Shown here piece by piece: positions 11,801 to 21,158 of a stretch of DNA of 64,000 bases. Where the stretch lies: the NCBI GenBank assembly GCA_002473165.1, contig DKSD01000011.1, positions 20,025 through 84,024 on the forward strand. The letters run 5' to 3'. Within the stretch, counting starts at the first letter, position 1. Every line of letters starts with the position of its first letter. This DNA is from Succinatimonas sp. UBA7265 (GTDB lineage: Bacteria > Pseudomonadota > Gammaproteobacteria > Enterobacterales > Succinivibrionaceae). The position numbers and the translations under genes were made by a program. The notes beneath the pieces were generated by a model that saw only the letters and a list, made by a program, of their open reading frames with translations, searched no databases and was not told the origin of the DNA.

Positions 11801-12712
11801 GTTTGAGAAACTGTCCGCGCCTTTAAACACGGCCTTAAAATCCATGGGGAAATAAGCGTAAAACTCCATGCTCCCCTGCAAAGCCGCATGCCCCCATTCA
11901 TGGGAGAGCGCCACGCGCCTGACTTCAAGCTTATGCCCCCGCCACATGGCGCTTACATAAGCGTCAAAGTCCCCGGTGTCAAAGCCCTGCATGCTGTAGC
12001 GGCCGCCTTCTATGAGCAAATCGCGGATCTCGGTGTCAAGCGGGAGATCTATCGTCGCAAATTTCTCAATGCCCGCCCCGCCGAAACTGCGCAAGAGCGC
12101 AGGCGCGGCCGTCTCTGAGGGCGCGGCGGCCTGATCGTGCAGCGTGACGCTGACGCCCTGCATCCTCCCCGAACTCACTCCGGCGTAATCGCCGTCGCAG
12201 GCGGCGCTTAAATCAAAGCTCTGCGCCGTGACGTCGACCACCTGCGATCTGAAGGCGAAATTCTCCGAGATGAAATGGCGGATCAGCGCCTTGACCGGGA
12301 TGTCGACGCGGTAAGCCTCGCCATCATCAGGCGCGGAAGGCCCTTCAAAAACCTGATCATCCAGGATCACCTGCAAATGCGGGGCTTTGATCTCCTCGGC
12401 CTCAAGCGCGCCGTTTAACAGCCATTGAGGCAGCGACCAGGCGACTTTAAGGCTGTCGCCTGAGACAGTCACGACCTCCGGCACCGCAACCTTAAACGGC
12501 CCGTCTGAGGCAAAGCCCCACAGCAGGCTGCCGCTTTTTAAGCGCAGATCTATCTCAACCGAGGTGTACTCGCGGCAGAGCTCCGCGGCGGTTTTCAGCA
12601 CCCGGTTTGAGCCTGAGAGCGTGCCCAAAAGCAGCCACACGCAGAGCACGGACACGGTAAGCGCCCCAAAGAGCAGCGCCGCCAAAAATCCCAAAAACCT
12701 GCCTGCGGCCAT
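8813..12712 (-). CDS. tamB: TamB, inner-membrane subunit of the translocation and assembly module
   Basis: 1299 aa. An N-terminal membrane anchor (about 6-30) precedes a long repetitive beta-rich body that, in the AsmA/TamB family, forms a lipid-conducting groove across the periplasm. The C-terminal DUF490/TamB domain is visible: SQNEILSYLLYGHGLEK, then GLVNSISEALGVGGLQF, and the end YELMRKLYAEF...IYSFEFN with a terminal aromatic as in outer-membrane strands. Length fits the family (E. coli 1259). Its ATG shares one base with the tamA stop (TGATG), so the two are translationally coupled. With TamA it is expected to help outer-membrane protein insertion and phospholipid transport. Confidence 0.95.
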   Translation of the reverse strand: MAAGRFLGFLAALLFGALTVSVLCVWLLLGTLSGSNRVLKTAAELCREYTSVEIDLRLKSGSLLWGFASDGPFKVAVPEVVTVSGDSLKVAWSLPQWLLNGALEAEEIKAPHLQVILDDQVFEGPSAPDDGEAYRVDIPVKALIRHFISENFAFRSQVVDVTAQSFDLSAACDGDYAGVSSGRMQGVSVTLHDQAAAPSETAAPALLRSFGGAGIEKFATIDLPLDTEIRDLLIEGGRYSMQGFDTGDFDAYVSAMWRGHKLEVRRVALSHEWGHAALQGSMEFYAYFPMDFKAVFKGADSFSNCSRYAGALCALEGGASIKGDLSDLKVNALEDGPRGLKAQARLNALSSLLPLEAEVTAQSAAWPLWMPPELAGTPGCGEVAEVAPARGNEQNLRLPPDTCGVRGAGVKAAARGAIMDKLELEAQGAFTGYGFEDLKASAAALLDDFAPKLRSFKADGLYQGGALRAEAQNEDPEGPALFDGKLSFEAQNAAALSPLLSEKLAVSSKLTLADADGALQARAEDLDTLFTFEGRRAAFKARELSLTRDDGLKILLAKARLSSGGSALEADGELSESSDLQGRLEAGDLSELLPGLSGQAAGTFRVRGPLEAPEAEAVLRSPEISYGDQSAKELSLSARFSAAQRRGALTLLSDEVRLASSLQPSRRCALEASGVPENHTLSLNCLGSNSGFASVRGSFDAGKSLWSGTLSDLFLYSEFTDPLSLSAPAQLSFDLKQGQGKISPLKIRSKTGTLSTSEIIFGASGARGSADLENADLAFLSKFLPKGHTLEGSVSGHASFASQGGAPQAQGDFKVSGGRYVSDELRLRFDTFTLRTAFERDALEADLAAVLSRSRGGLDLSLKIADPKGRKALSGTVKLKGLALRTFSHLGGAFNELEGSADLRADLGGTLSKPLLNGALVVKGSAEPRYDVGRIDDFDLRLDAKGDHGDLKGTVSLNQGKAELAGALDWGSGAQGSVSLRAAKLPLFLAGYGNCLADLDLRAAFGDVLRIEGRADIPSARIKVQTLADSGTAPSPDEVLVGPEGTENLLKKRLRPQPPERSEINLELSLGDDVRVEAMGLKARAAGGVRLEKALTDRDVKASGKVELVDGRAELYGHRFLVSYAEADFDGKITNPKIRAEAIADPSGIEDDVTAGVRAEGHPADLQVKLFSRPAMSQNEILSYLLYGHGLEKSAEDPDSTSGQLLLALGLGTTTGLVNSISEALGVGGLQFGSSGTGDQTQVGVQGYLTSRIMISYGYGVFTSVGEFRLRYELMRKLYAEFVSSVDQAVDLIYSFEFN

Positions 12713-14481
12713 CAGAACTCCGGCCCGAAGGCAAAGTGCAGCTTGAACGAGGTGTCATCGTCGCTGATGCCGCACGCTAGATCGACGCTCACCGTGCCGT
12801 AGCCTGAGACATAGCGGTAGCCTATGCCCGGTCCCCAGAGCATGTCGCCGGTTTCCGTCTTGCTGTAGGCTTTGCCCGCGTCGAGGAACACGGCGCCGCG
12901 GGAGTTCTCGATCCCCACGGGGAACTGGAACTCCGCCGAGCCTAAGCTTAAATATTTGCCGCCGTTTAAGCCCCCTGAGTTGCGCGGGGCTTTGCTCATG
13001 TAGCCAAAGCCTCTGACGCTGCGATCGCCGCCTGCGAAAAAGCGCAGCGAAGGCGGCACTTTCGCGGCGTCGCGCCCGGCGGTGATGCCCTGGGTTAAAC
13101 GGAAGATAAAGCGGGTGTTCTCCGTGGGGCTTAACACGCCGCGGAAACTTAACACGGCGCGGAAGAAATCGTAATCGGAAAACGCCCGCGTGCCGCCTGA
13201 GAAATCGCCTGAGACGCTGTAGCCAAAATGCGGATCCTGCCCGCCGGAGCTTTCGCGCCGCGACAGCTGAATCCCCGGCATGAGGTTTACGGCCGTGCCG
13301 CTGTCGGAGCCCTGGGTGTAATCCTCGTACTCGGCGCGCAGCGACCAGTCGCGGCGCCATTTGCCGGTATGGTTCTGCACGTAGTGGAAGCTTGCGTGCG
13401 AGAGATCGGAGAGCGTGTCGTTAAAATCGGTGTGCAGCTGCGCCAGGCGCACGTAGTAATAGTCAAGGTTGGGATCTTTGCGCGGGATCTTATAGATCAC
13501 CTCGGCGTTGCGCTTGATGGCCGAAATGCGCGCGTAAGTCGAAAGCGAGTGCCCGTAGCGGTTTAACAGCGGCTTGTCCCACTCGGCGAGCACGCGGAAG
13601 CGCTCATCGGTGGAGTAGCCGGCGCCCAGGCGCATGAGGTTTTTGCTCTTGCGCTCAAGATGCAGCTCCAATGGCACTTCACGGTTTGCCAGTTTATCCG
13701 TGCGCGGCTGCACGTCGACGCTGCGGTAAAAGCCCGTCTGCGACATGGACGACTGGAAATCGTTTAAGGCCTTTGAGGAAAAAGGCGTGCCCCGGTTTAG
13801 CGTGAACAGGCTCTGCGCGGGCTCCAAGAGCTCCTGCGTCTGCGCGTCGGCAATGAGCGCGCCGAAGCTGTAGCGTTTGCCGGTGTCGAGCACCAGCGCG
13901 ATGTCCGCGCGGTTTTGATCGTCATAGACCATGATGCGCGAATACAAAAGTTTGGCGTCAAAGAAGCCCAAAGCCATGGCGTTGGCGCGCAAATCGGCCT
14001 TGAGCTTTTCGTAGGCGCCGTGATCGAGCACGGCGTACGGCTTGATGCCGCTGCGCTCCAAAAGCCGGCGGAACGAGGCGTAGCCCGCGCCCTCGCCCAA
14101 GATCTCAAGATGGGCCTCGCGGATGTACAAAGGCTTGCCAGGATCTATCTGCACCTCGACCTCGCGGGAGAAGCTGTCGCGCTCAGGCACCGTGATCTCG
14201 ATGCCGGGGTGGTAGTAGCCCAAGGCCCGCAGCGCGAGCGCCGTCTTGTCGCGGATCTCGCGGGTAAAGCTGCGCGCGCGCCGCGCGGGAATGGCCGGGA
14301 GCGCTGAGAGCGTCTCATTGACATTATCCAAAAGCCGGCCATCGGTACCCGTCACCTTGAACGTCACGCGATCCTGCTCCCGCGGGCTCTCCTCCTGGGA
14401 GAGCGAGCAGCCTGAGAGCAGCAGCAGGGCGAGCGCGGACGCCCCGGCTTTAGCCAGGAAGGCCTGTGTGCCTTGTGCCAT
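12712..14481 (-). CDS. tamA: TamA, Omp85-family outer-membrane assembly protein (predicted lipoprotein)
   Basis: 589 aa. POTRA-like modules occupy about 40-270 (for example FTREIRDKTALALRALGYYHPGIEI), and a 16-strand type beta-barrel follows, with the Omp85 VRGFGY motif (SVRGFGYMSKAP) and a C-terminal FAFGPEF ending in Phe. The start at 14481 has GGAGGGG upstream; a longer ATG start would add 20 basic residues. The leader ends in a lipobox, LLSGC with Cys25, and Ser at +2. This suggests an outer-membrane lipoprotein, unlike E. coli TamA, which has an ordinary signal peptide. It is the first gene of the tamA-tamB-hpt-lonH-like operon and is divergent from carA. Confidence 0.93.
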   Translation of the reverse strand: MAQGTQAFLAKAGASALALLLLSGCSLSQEESPREQDRVTFKVTGTDGRLLDNVNETLSALPAIPARRARSFTREIRDKTALALRALGYYHPGIEITVPERDSFSREVEVQIDPGKPLYIREAHLEILGEGAGYASFRRLLERSGIKPYAVLDHGAYEKLKADLRANAMALGFFDAKLLYSRIMVYDDQNRADIALVLDTGKRYSFGALIADAQTQELLEPAQSLFTLNRGTPFSSKALNDFQSSMSQTGFYRSVDVQPRTDKLANREVPLELHLERKSKNLMRLGAGYSTDERFRVLAEWDKPLLNRYGHSLSTYARISAIKRNAEVIYKIPRKDPNLDYYYVRLAQLHTDFNDTLSDLSHASFHYVQNHTGKWRRDWSLRAEYEDYTQGSDSGTAVNLMPGIQLSRRESSGGQDPHFGYSVSGDFSGGTRAFSDYDFFRAVLSFRGVLSPTENTRFIFRLTQGITAGRDAAKVPPSLRFFAGGDRSVRGFGYMSKAPRNSGGLNGGKYLSLGSAEFQFPVGIENSRGAVFLDAGKAYSKTETGDMLWGPGIGYRYVSGYGTVSVDLACGISDDDTSFKLHFAFGPEF

Positions 14482-14563
14482 CGCGCCCCTCCGCAACTGC
14501 CGCGCCGTTTGGGCGCGCCCTCTTTTAAACCCGGGCCGCATCAGGCCCCTGAATTTAGGAATT

Positions 14564-14569
14564 AGTATA
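14564..14569 (-). promoter_or_regulatory. Candidate -10 element for the tam operon
   Basis: TATACT on the minus strand, 83 bases upstream of the tamA start and in the divergent tamA/carA gap. No good -35 stands 16-18 bases upstream, so support is modest. Confidence 0.4.
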
Positions 14570-14640
14570 TCTCACGGCCCGCCTTGCGCCCTAAAGCGCC
14601 CTGCGGCCGCAGTCGCGGCGCGGGCGCCGTGTTTTGATTG

Positions 14641-14649
14641 TGCTAGAAT
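14641..14649 (+). promoter_or_regulatory. Candidate extended -10 promoter for carAB
   Basis: TGCTAGAAT is an extended -10 (TGn plus TAGAAT) 81 bases upstream of the chosen carA start. The -35 region is GC-rich without consensus, as often seen with extended -10 promoters. Confidence 0.5.
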
Positions 14650-14729
14650 ATCGCGGATTAAGACCCTGCGCTCTCTCTGAGGTCGCTGTCTTGTCGGGAT
14701 GTAAACACTGTCGTTTCCGGGGGGTTCCT

Positions 14730-15866
14730 GTGGGTTCAACCGCAATCCTGGCTCTCGCAGACGGTACGGTTTTCAGAGGCCGCGCGTTCGGCGCTGAAAA
14801 TGTCACCGCTGTCGGCGAGGTCGTCTTCAACACGTCCATGACCGGCTATCAGGAGATCCTCACCGATCCCTCCTACGCAAGCCAAATCGTCACTCTGACC
14901 TATCCTCATATCGGCAACTACGGCACGAACGCCGAAGACGTCGAATCCGCGCAAATCTGCGCCATGGGCCTGGTGATCCGCGATCTCTCGGTCACGGCCT
15001 CAAACTTCCGCAGCGAAAAGACGCTCAGCGATTTCTTAAAAGAGCACGGCAAACCCGGCATCTGCGGCATCGACACCCGCATGCTCACGCGCATTCTCCG
15101 CGACAAGGGCGCGCAGAACGCCTGCCTCACGACCGATCCCAAAATAGATGAAAAGGAAGCGCTCGCCAAAGCCAAAGCCTTCAGCGGGATCAAGGGCCTG
15201 GATCTTGCCAAAGTCGTCACGACGAAAGAGCGCTATGTGTTCACTGAAGGCTCCTGGGTCTTAGACCAGGGCTATGTAAAGCCGGCGCGCACGGAGTTTA
15301 ACGTCGTCGCCTACGACTTTGGCATCAAGCGCAATATCTTAAGGCTCCTGTGCGACAGGGGCTGCAAGGTCACGGTGGTGCCGGCACAGACCCCCGCAAA
15401 GGACGTGCTCGAGATGCACCCTGACGGGATCTTCCTCTCAAACGGCCCGGGCGATCCCGAGCCTTGCGACTACGCGCAAGAGGCCATCAAGGAATTCTTA
15501 AAGGCCAAGGTGCCGGTGTTTGGCATTTGCTTAGGCCACCAGCTGCTCTGCCTGGCCTCAGGCGCCAAAACCGTCAAGATGAAATGCGGCCACCACGGTG
15601 CCAACCACCCGGTAAAAGAGCTCGCCTCAGGCAGGGTGTTCATCACCTCGCAAAACCACGGCTTTGCCGTGGACAAGGAGACGCTCCCTGAAAACCTCAA
15701 AGCCACGCACGTCTCGCTCTTTGACGGCACCTTGCAGGGCGCTGAGCGCACGGACTGCCCGGCCTTTGGCTTCCAGGGGCACCCCGAGGCCAGCCCGGGC
15801 CCGCACGATCCGCAGCCGCTTTTTGACCATTTCGTAGAGCTCATGCGCAAATATCGCCAGGAATAG
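14730..15866 (+). CDS. carA: Carbamoyl-phosphate synthase, small (glutaminase) subunit
   Basis: 378-aa class I glutamine amidotransferase subunit that releases ammonia from glutamine and channels it to CarB for arginine and pyrimidine synthesis. Cys267 in [11 protein letters not shown] and His351/Glu353 in [13 protein letters not shown] form the catalytic triad. The N-terminal CarA domain ([20 protein letters not shown]) is intact. The GTG at 14730 was chosen because E. coli CarA aligns from here and a G-rich Shine-Dalgarno-like stretch precedes it; a longer frame would add 32 unrelated residues. carB follows after 9 bases. Confidence 0.96.
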   Translation: MGSTAILALADGTVFRGRAFGAENVTAVGEVVFNTSMTGYQEILTDPSYASQIVTLTYPHIGNYGTNAEDVESAQICAMGLVIRDLSVTASNFRSEKTLSDFLKEHGKPGICGIDTRMLTRILRDKGAQNACLTTDPKIDEKEALAKAKAFSGIKGLDLAKVVTTKERYVFTEGSWVLDQGYVKPARTEFNVVAYDFGIKRNILRLLCDRGCKVTVVPAQTPAKDVLEMHPDGIFLSNGPGDPEPCDYAQEAIKEFLKAKVPVFGICLGHQLLCLASGAKTVKMKCGHHGANHPVKELASGRVFITSQNHGFAVDKETLPENLKATHVSLFDGTLQGAERTDCPAFGFQGHPEASPGPHDPQPLFDHFVELMRKYRQE

Positions 15867-15875
15867 GAGCCGGAC

Positions 15876-18800
15876 ATGCCTAAGCGTACAGATTTAAAGA
15901 CCATCCTGATTTTAGGCGCCGGCCCGATCGTGATCGGCCAGGCCTGCGAGTTTGACTACTCCGGCACCCAGGCGGTGCGCGCGCTGCGCGAGGAAGGCTA
16001 CAAGGTCGTGCTCGTCAACTCGAACCCGGCCACGATCATGACGGATCCGGATCTCGCGGACGTCACCTATATAGAGCCCATCCACTGGAAAGTCGTCGAG
16101 CACATCATCGAGAAAGAGCGCCCGGACGCCATCCTCCCGACCATGGGCGGCCAGACGGCGTTAAACTGCGCCCTCGAGCTTGAGAAGCACGGGGTGCTGG
16201 CCAAATACGGCGTGGAGATGATCGGCGCCAAGGCCGACGCCATCGACAAAGCCGAGAACCGCGAGCGCTTTGACGAGGCCATGAAGAAGATCGGCCTCGA
16301 GTGCCCGCGCGCCGGCATCGCCCACTCCATGGAAGAGGCCTGGGAAGTGCAGCGCAAAGTCGGCTTCCCCTGCATCATCCGCCCGTCGTTCACCATGGGC
16401 GGCACCGGCGGCGGCATCGCCTACAACCCCGAGGACTTCGAGACGATCTGCAACAAGGGCCTCGAGCTCTCCCCCACCCATGAGCTGCTCATAGACGAGT
16501 CGCTCATCGGCTGGAAGGAATTTGAGATGGAGGTCGTGCGCGATCGCAAGGACAACTGCATCATCGTCTGCTCCATCGAGAACCTGGACCCCATGGGCAT
16601 CCACACCGGCGACTCCATCACCGTGGCCCCGGCGCAGACGCTTACGGACAAGGAATACCAGATCATGCGCGACGCCGCCATGGCGGTGCTGCGCGAGATC
16701 GGCGTCGAGACCGGCGGCTCGAACGTCCAGTTCGGCATCAACCCCAAAAACGGCCGCATGGTCATCATCGAGATGAACCCGCGCGTCTCCCGCTCCTCGG
16801 CTTTAGCCTCCAAGGCCACGGGCTTTCCGATCGCGAAGATCGCCGCCAAGCTGGCGGTGGGCTACACGCTCGATGAGCTCGGCAACGACATCACCGGAGA
16901 TAAAACCCCGGCCTCGTTTGAGCCGGCGCTTGACTACGTCGTCACCAAGGTGCCGCGCTTTAACTTTGAGAAATTCCCCAACTCCGATGACCGCCTGACG
17001 ACCCAGATGAAGTCCGTGGGCGAGGTCATGGCCATAGGCAGGACGTTCCAGGAATCGCTGCAAAAAGCGCTGCGCGGCCTGGAGACCGGCAAGTGCGGCC
17101 TCGATCCGCGCCTTGACATGAAATCCCAGGGCGCCCGCACCAGGCTCATCCATGAGCTCGAAAACGCCGGCGCGCACCGCATCTGGTACATCGCCGACGC
17201 CTTCAGGCTCGGGCTCACGGTCGACGAGGTGCACCGCTACACGAATATCGATCCCTGGTTCCTCTGCCAGATCAAAGAGCTCATCGACATCGAGATCGGC
17301 CTGGACGGGCGCACATTAAAGTCCGTGGACGCGGCCGAAATGCGCGATCTCAAATCGCGCGGCTTCTCGGACAAGCGCCTGGCGCAGCTGCTGCACACGA
17401 CCGAAGATCGCGTGCGCGCCCGCCGCTGGCTGCACGAGGTCTACCCGACGTTCAAGCGCGTTGACACCTGCGCCGCCGAGTTCCCGACCTCGACTGCCTA
17501 CATGTACTCGACCTACGAGCAGGAGGATGAGGCCTGCCCGGGCAAGCGCCGCAAGATCGTGGTCTTAGGCGGCGGCCCGAACCGCATCGGCCAGGGCATA
17601 GAGTTTGACTACTGCTGCGTGCACGCCTCCATGGTGCTGCGCGAGGACGGCTATGAGACCATCATGGTCAACTGCAACCCTGAGACCGTGTCCACGGACT
17701 ACGACGTCTCCGATCGCCTGTACTTTGAGCCGGTGACGCTTGAGGACGTGCTGGAGATCTGCCGCGTCGAGAAACCTGACGGGGTCATCGTGCAGTTTGG
17801 CGGCCAGACGCCGCTGAAGCTTGCCAAGAAGCTTGAGCAGGAGGGCGTGAAGATCATCGGCACGAGCCCGGATGACATCGACCGCGCCGAAGACCGCAAG
17901 CTCTTCCAGGAAGTCGTAAACCGCTTAAAGCTGCTGCAGCCGCGCAACGGCACGGCCGTGTCGTTAAACCAGGCCGTCGAGATCGCGCAGCAGATAGGCT
18001 ACCCGCTCGTGGTGCGCCCGTCCTACGTCTTAGGCGGCCGCGCCATGGAGGTCGTGTACGACGAGCAGGATCTCAGGCACTACTTCAAGGAGGCCGTGAA
18101 GGTCTCCAACAAGAGCCCGGTGCTGCTGGACAAATTCCTTGACCACGCCACCGAGATCGATGTCGACGCCGTCGCCGACGGCAAAGACGTTGTGATAGGC
18201 GGCATCATGGAGCATGTCGAGGAGTGCGGCGTGCACTCAGGCGACGCCTCCTGCGTGCTCCCGCCGTGGCACCTTTCAAAAGAGATCCAAAAGCGCCTTG
18301 CCGACATCTCCCGCGAGCTGGCGCTGGCGCTCAACGTGCGCGGCCTGATGAACGTGCAGCTGGCTGTGCGCGAGGACAAGATCTACTTAATCGAGGTCAA
18401 CCCGCGCGCCGCCCGCACCGTGCCGTTCGTGTCCAAGGCCACCGGCCTGCCGCTTGCCAAGATCGCAGCGAGGATCATGGTCGGCCAGACCATCGCGCAG
18501 CAGGGCATAAAGCAGGTCATTCCGCCTTACTACTCCGTAAAGGAGGTCGTGCTGCCCTTTGCCAAATTCCCGGGATCCGATCCGCTTTTGGGACCTGAGA
18601 TGCGCTCGACGGGCGAGGTCATGGGCACGGCCCACATGTTCCCCGAGGCTTACGCCAAAGCCGAGCTCGCGGCCAAATCGCCGATCGTGCGCCAGGGCAC
18701 CGTGCTGCTCTCCGTGAAAAAATCCGACAAAGACCGCCTGCCGCGCCTGGGCAAGCTTTTGCAAAAAGCCGGCTTTACGCTTGAGGCCACCTCCGGCACC

Positions 18801-19103
18801 TGCCAGTGCCTTGAGGAGGCCGGGGTTGAAGTCAAGCGCGTCAACAAGGTCTACGAAGGCCGCCCGAACATCCTCGATTACTTAAAGAGCGGGCGCTACA
18901 GCTGGGTCATCAACACCACGGAAGGCCGCCAGTCCGTTGAGGATTCGCGCGAGCTGCGCCGCAGCGCCCTGCGCTACTGCGTGGGCTACACCACGACGCT
19001 CAACGCCGCGTTCGCCTGCATCGAGGCGCTGCCTGAGGACGAGTACCACAATGTGCACTCGCTCCAGGAGCTCCATCAGATGATCAAAGACGCTCACAAA
19101 TAA
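15876..19103 (+). CDS. carB: Carbamoyl-phosphate synthase, large subunit
   Basis: 1075 aa (E. coli 1073). Two ATP-grasp halves make carboxyphosphate and then phosphorylate carbamate. The first half opens with [20 protein letters not shown] and the second with [20 protein letters not shown]. The C-terminal MGS-like allosteric domain starts near residue 935 ([20 protein letters not shown]) and probably senses UMP/ornithine as in E. coli. AGGAG precedes the ATG at good spacing. It forms the carAB operon and is ended by a strong terminator. Confidence 0.98.
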   Translation: MPKRTDLKTILILGAGPIVIGQACEFDYSGTQAVRALREEGYKVVLVNSNPATIMTDPDLADVTYIEPIHWKVVEHIIEKERPDAILPTMGGQTALNCALELEKHGVLAKYGVEMIGAKADAIDKAENRERFDEAMKKIGLECPRAGIAHSMEEAWEVQRKVGFPCIIRPSFTMGGTGGGIAYNPEDFETICNKGLELSPTHELLIDESLIGWKEFEMEVVRDRKDNCIIVCSIENLDPMGIHTGDSITVAPAQTLTDKEYQIMRDAAMAVLREIGVETGGSNVQFGINPKNGRMVIIEMNPRVSRSSALASKATGFPIAKIAAKLAVGYTLDELGNDITGDKTPASFEPALDYVVTKVPRFNFEKFPNSDDRLTTQMKSVGEVMAIGRTFQESLQKALRGLETGKCGLDPRLDMKSQGARTRLIHELENAGAHRIWYIADAFRLGLTVDEVHRYTNIDPWFLCQIKELIDIEIGLDGRTLKSVDAAEMRDLKSRGFSDKRLAQLLHTTEDRVRARRWLHEVYPTFKRVDTCAAEFPTSTAYMYSTYEQEDEACPGKRRKIVVLGGGPNRIGQGIEFDYCCVHASMVLREDGYETIMVNCNPETVSTDYDVSDRLYFEPVTLEDVLEICRVEKPDGVIVQFGGQTPLKLAKKLEQEGVKIIGTSPDDIDRAEDRKLFQEVVNRLKLLQPRNGTAVSLNQAVEIAQQIGYPLVVRPSYVLGGRAMEVVYDEQDLRHYFKEAVKVSNKSPVLLDKFLDHATEIDVDAVADGKDVVIGGIMEHVEECGVHSGDASCVLPPWHLSKEIQKRLADISRELALALNVRGLMNVQLAVREDKIYLIEVNPRAARTVPFVSKATGLPLAKIAARIMVGQTIAQQGIKQVIPPYYSVKEVVLPFAKFPGSDPLLGPEMRSTGEVMGTAHMFPEAYAKAELAAKSPIVRQGTVLLSVKKSDKDRLPRLGKLLQKAGFTLEATSGTCQCLEEAGVEVKRVNKVYEGRPNILDYLKSGRYSWVINTTEGRQSVEDSRELRRSALRYCVGYTTTLNAAFACIEALPEDEYHNVHSLQELHQMIKDAHK

Positions 19104-19124
19104 AGCCGAGCCTTGATAAAACGC

Positions 19125-19160
19125 CAGGCGGCGGCCGCAGCCGCCGCCTGATTTTTTTTT
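19125..19160 (+). terminator. Intrinsic terminator of carAB
   Basis: A perfect 11-bp GC stem (19125-19135 with 19140-19150) and a 4-nt loop are followed by A and nine T. It starts 21 bases after the carB stop. Confidence 0.95.
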
Positions 19161-19173
19161 GCGTTCAGGAAAA

Positions 19174-19206
19174 GCGCGGGGCCCGGGCCCCGCGCACTGG
19201 TATAAT
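19174..19206 (+). promoter_or_regulatory. 22-bp perfect palindrome abutting a TATAAT -10 (msbA promoter candidate)
   Basis: Positions 19174-19195 are a perfect 22-bp GC-only palindrome centred on CCCGGG. A consensus TATAAT lies at 19201-19206, about 100 bases upstream of msbA. The palindrome covers the place of the -35, which has no consensus, so it could be an operator. An alternative is a chance GC palindrome or a second hairpin behind the carB terminator. Confidence 0.5.
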
Positions 19207-19307
19207 TTGCACCGTGTTTCTTTTTTAAGGCGGCGCGGAAGTGGCGCGCCCCGTTAAATCTAATTTACAAATAACAATATTTTAATTTCAATTTTCTTTG
19301 AGACCGC

Positions 19308-21110
19308 ATGCTAAAGCTGTTTAGATCCATAGTCTCCTTTATCCGCAACGACGGCAACGCGGAATCCCAGGTCAAATGGTCGCTGTACCTGAGGGTGTGG
19401 AAGGAGTTCGGCCTGCCCTACTGGAAATTCCTGCTCTTAGGCGTCATCTGCACCATCCTCGCCTCGTCGGCAGAAGGCTTTGCCATCACGCTCGTGCAGA
19501 AGATCATCGACGAAGGCTTCGTCGAAAAGAACATGAACTCGCTGTACATGATCGGCCTTGAGCTCATCGGCGCCTATTTCCTAAAGAGCATCTTCACGTT
19601 CTCCAAGACCGTGTCGATCGCCAGAGTGGGCTTTAAAGGCGCGGCCGCGCTCAGAAAGCGCCTGTTTAAGCACATGATGACGCTCTCCATGGACTTCTTC
19701 CAGACCACGCACTCGGGCATGATGATGAACATCTTTGTGGGACTTGCCAGCGCCATGCTCAACATGGTGACCTCGGGCGTCATGAGCATCATTCAGAACG
19801 CCTCGACACTCGTCATCATGATCTCGCTGATGTTCTGGTACTCGCCCAGGCTTACGATCACCATGTTTATCTTAGGGCCGCTCATCGCCCTCGTCATGAC
19901 GCTCATCGCCAGGCGCCGCCGCGTCGTCGCGCGCCACCGCTTTGCCTTGGACGGCAAATCCATGACGCAGATCTCCGAGGCCTACCAGGGGATCAAGACC
20001 GTGCAGGCCTTCTGCACGGAGAAAACCGAGTACGACAAGATCTCCGACACCGAGGATCGCAAGGTCAAAGTCGGCATGCAGGGGGCGCGGCTTTCGGGCA
20101 TTCAGTCCCCGCTTTTGGAGATCCTGATCTCCATGGGCCTGTGCGGCGCGCTGATCGCAGGCGGCGAGTACATCACGGCAGGCGAGCTCACGACCGGCGA
20201 TTTCACGGCCTTCCTGTTGGCCATGACAGCCGCCTACAAGCCGGTGAAGTCGCTCTCCTCCGTAAGCGGCGGCATCCAGGAGGGCCTGATCGCCGCAGAA
20301 GGCCTGTTCTCGATGCTCGACCGTCAATCCGCGATCAAGGACGCCCCGGACGCCAAAGACTTTAACGATCAGCGCATCAGCGTGAAGCTCGATCACGTGA
20401 GGTTTGCCTACGATCCCAAAGAAGGCGATGTGGTAAACGATCTCCGCCTTGACGTCCCCGCCGGGAAGATCTGCGCCTTTGTAGGCCCCAGCGGCGGCGG
20501 CAAGTCCACGATCTTCAACCTGCTGCTGCGCTTTTACGATCCTAAAAGCGGCTCGGTGAGCTTCAACGGCACGGATCTGCGCAAGATAAAGCTCGCGTCG
20601 CTGCGCAAGTCCATCTCCATCGTCTCCCAGGACGTGTTCCTCTTTAACGACACCGTCATGGCCAACATCCGCTACGGCTCCCCTGACGCCACGGACGAGC
20701 AGGTTTACGCCGCGGCCAAAGCCGCATACGCCGACGAGTTCATCCGCGAGCTTCCGGGCGGCTACCGCATGCTGGTGGGCGAGCGCGGCGATCTGCTCTC
20801 AGGAGGCCAAAAGCAGCGTATCGCGATCGCGCGCGCCATCTTAAGGAACAGCCCGATCCTGCTGTTGGACGAGGCCACGAGCGCTTTGGACAGCAAGTCG
20901 GAGCACTACATCCGCATGGCGCTGGAAAAGCTCATGAAAGGCCGGACCTGCTTTGTGATCGCCCACCGCCTCTCCACGGTCACCGGCGCGGACATGATCT
21001 GCTATATAAACCACGGCCGCATCATCGAGCAGGGCACGGACGAGGAACTGTGCGCGAAAAACGGCGAGTATAAGAAGCTCAAAGATCTGCAGTTCAAAGA
21101 CAGCAAGTAA
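19308..21110 (+). CDS. msbA: Lipid A export ATP-binding/permease protein MsbA
   Basis: 600-aa ABC half-transporter that works as a homodimer to flip lipid A-core across the inner membrane. The transmembrane domain (six helices, about 35-330) precedes the nucleotide-binding domain: Walker A GPSGGGKST (393-401), ABC signature LSGGQ (497-501), Walker B ILLLDE (517-522) and H-loop His553 in AHRLST. The family also includes related multidrug half-transporters, so the substrate is inferred from length, order of domains and the envelope-rich context. It is flanked by terminators on both sides and is probably transcribed alone. Confidence 0.85.
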   Translation: MLKLFRSIVSFIRNDGNAESQVKWSLYLRVWKEFGLPYWKFLLLGVICTILASSAEGFAITLVQKIIDEGFVEKNMNSLYMIGLELIGAYFLKSIFTFSKTVSIARVGFKGAAALRKRLFKHMMTLSMDFFQTTHSGMMMNIFVGLASAMLNMVTSGVMSIIQNASTLVIMISLMFWYSPRLTITMFILGPLIALVMTLIARRRRVVARHRFALDGKSMTQISEAYQGIKTVQAFCTEKTEYDKISDTEDRKVKVGMQGARLSGIQSPLLEILISMGLCGALIAGGEYITAGELTTGDFTAFLLAMTAAYKPVKSLSSVSGGIQEGLIAAEGLFSMLDRQSAIKDAPDAKDFNDQRISVKLDHVRFAYDPKEGDVVNDLRLDVPAGKICAFVGPSGGGKSTIFNLLLRFYDPKSGSVSFNGTDLRKIKLASLRKSISIVSQDVFLFNDTVMANIRYGSPDATDEQVYAAAKAAYADEFIRELPGGYRMLVGERGDLLSGGQKQRIAIARAILRNSPILLLDEATSALDSKSEHYIRMALEKLMKGRTCFVIAHRLSTVTGADMICYINHGRIIEQGTDEELCAKNGEYKKLKDLQFKDSK

Positions 21111-21125
21111 GCGCTGCTGACACAA

Positions 21126-21158
21126 AACCGCCTGAAACAGCCAGGCGGTTTTTTTTTA
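21126..21158 (+). terminator. Intrinsic terminator of msbA
   Basis: AACCGCCTG (21126-21134) pairs with CAGGCGGTT (21142-21150), followed by a T-run to 21157. It runs into the stop codon of the convergent transposase-like gene. Confidence 0.92.
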
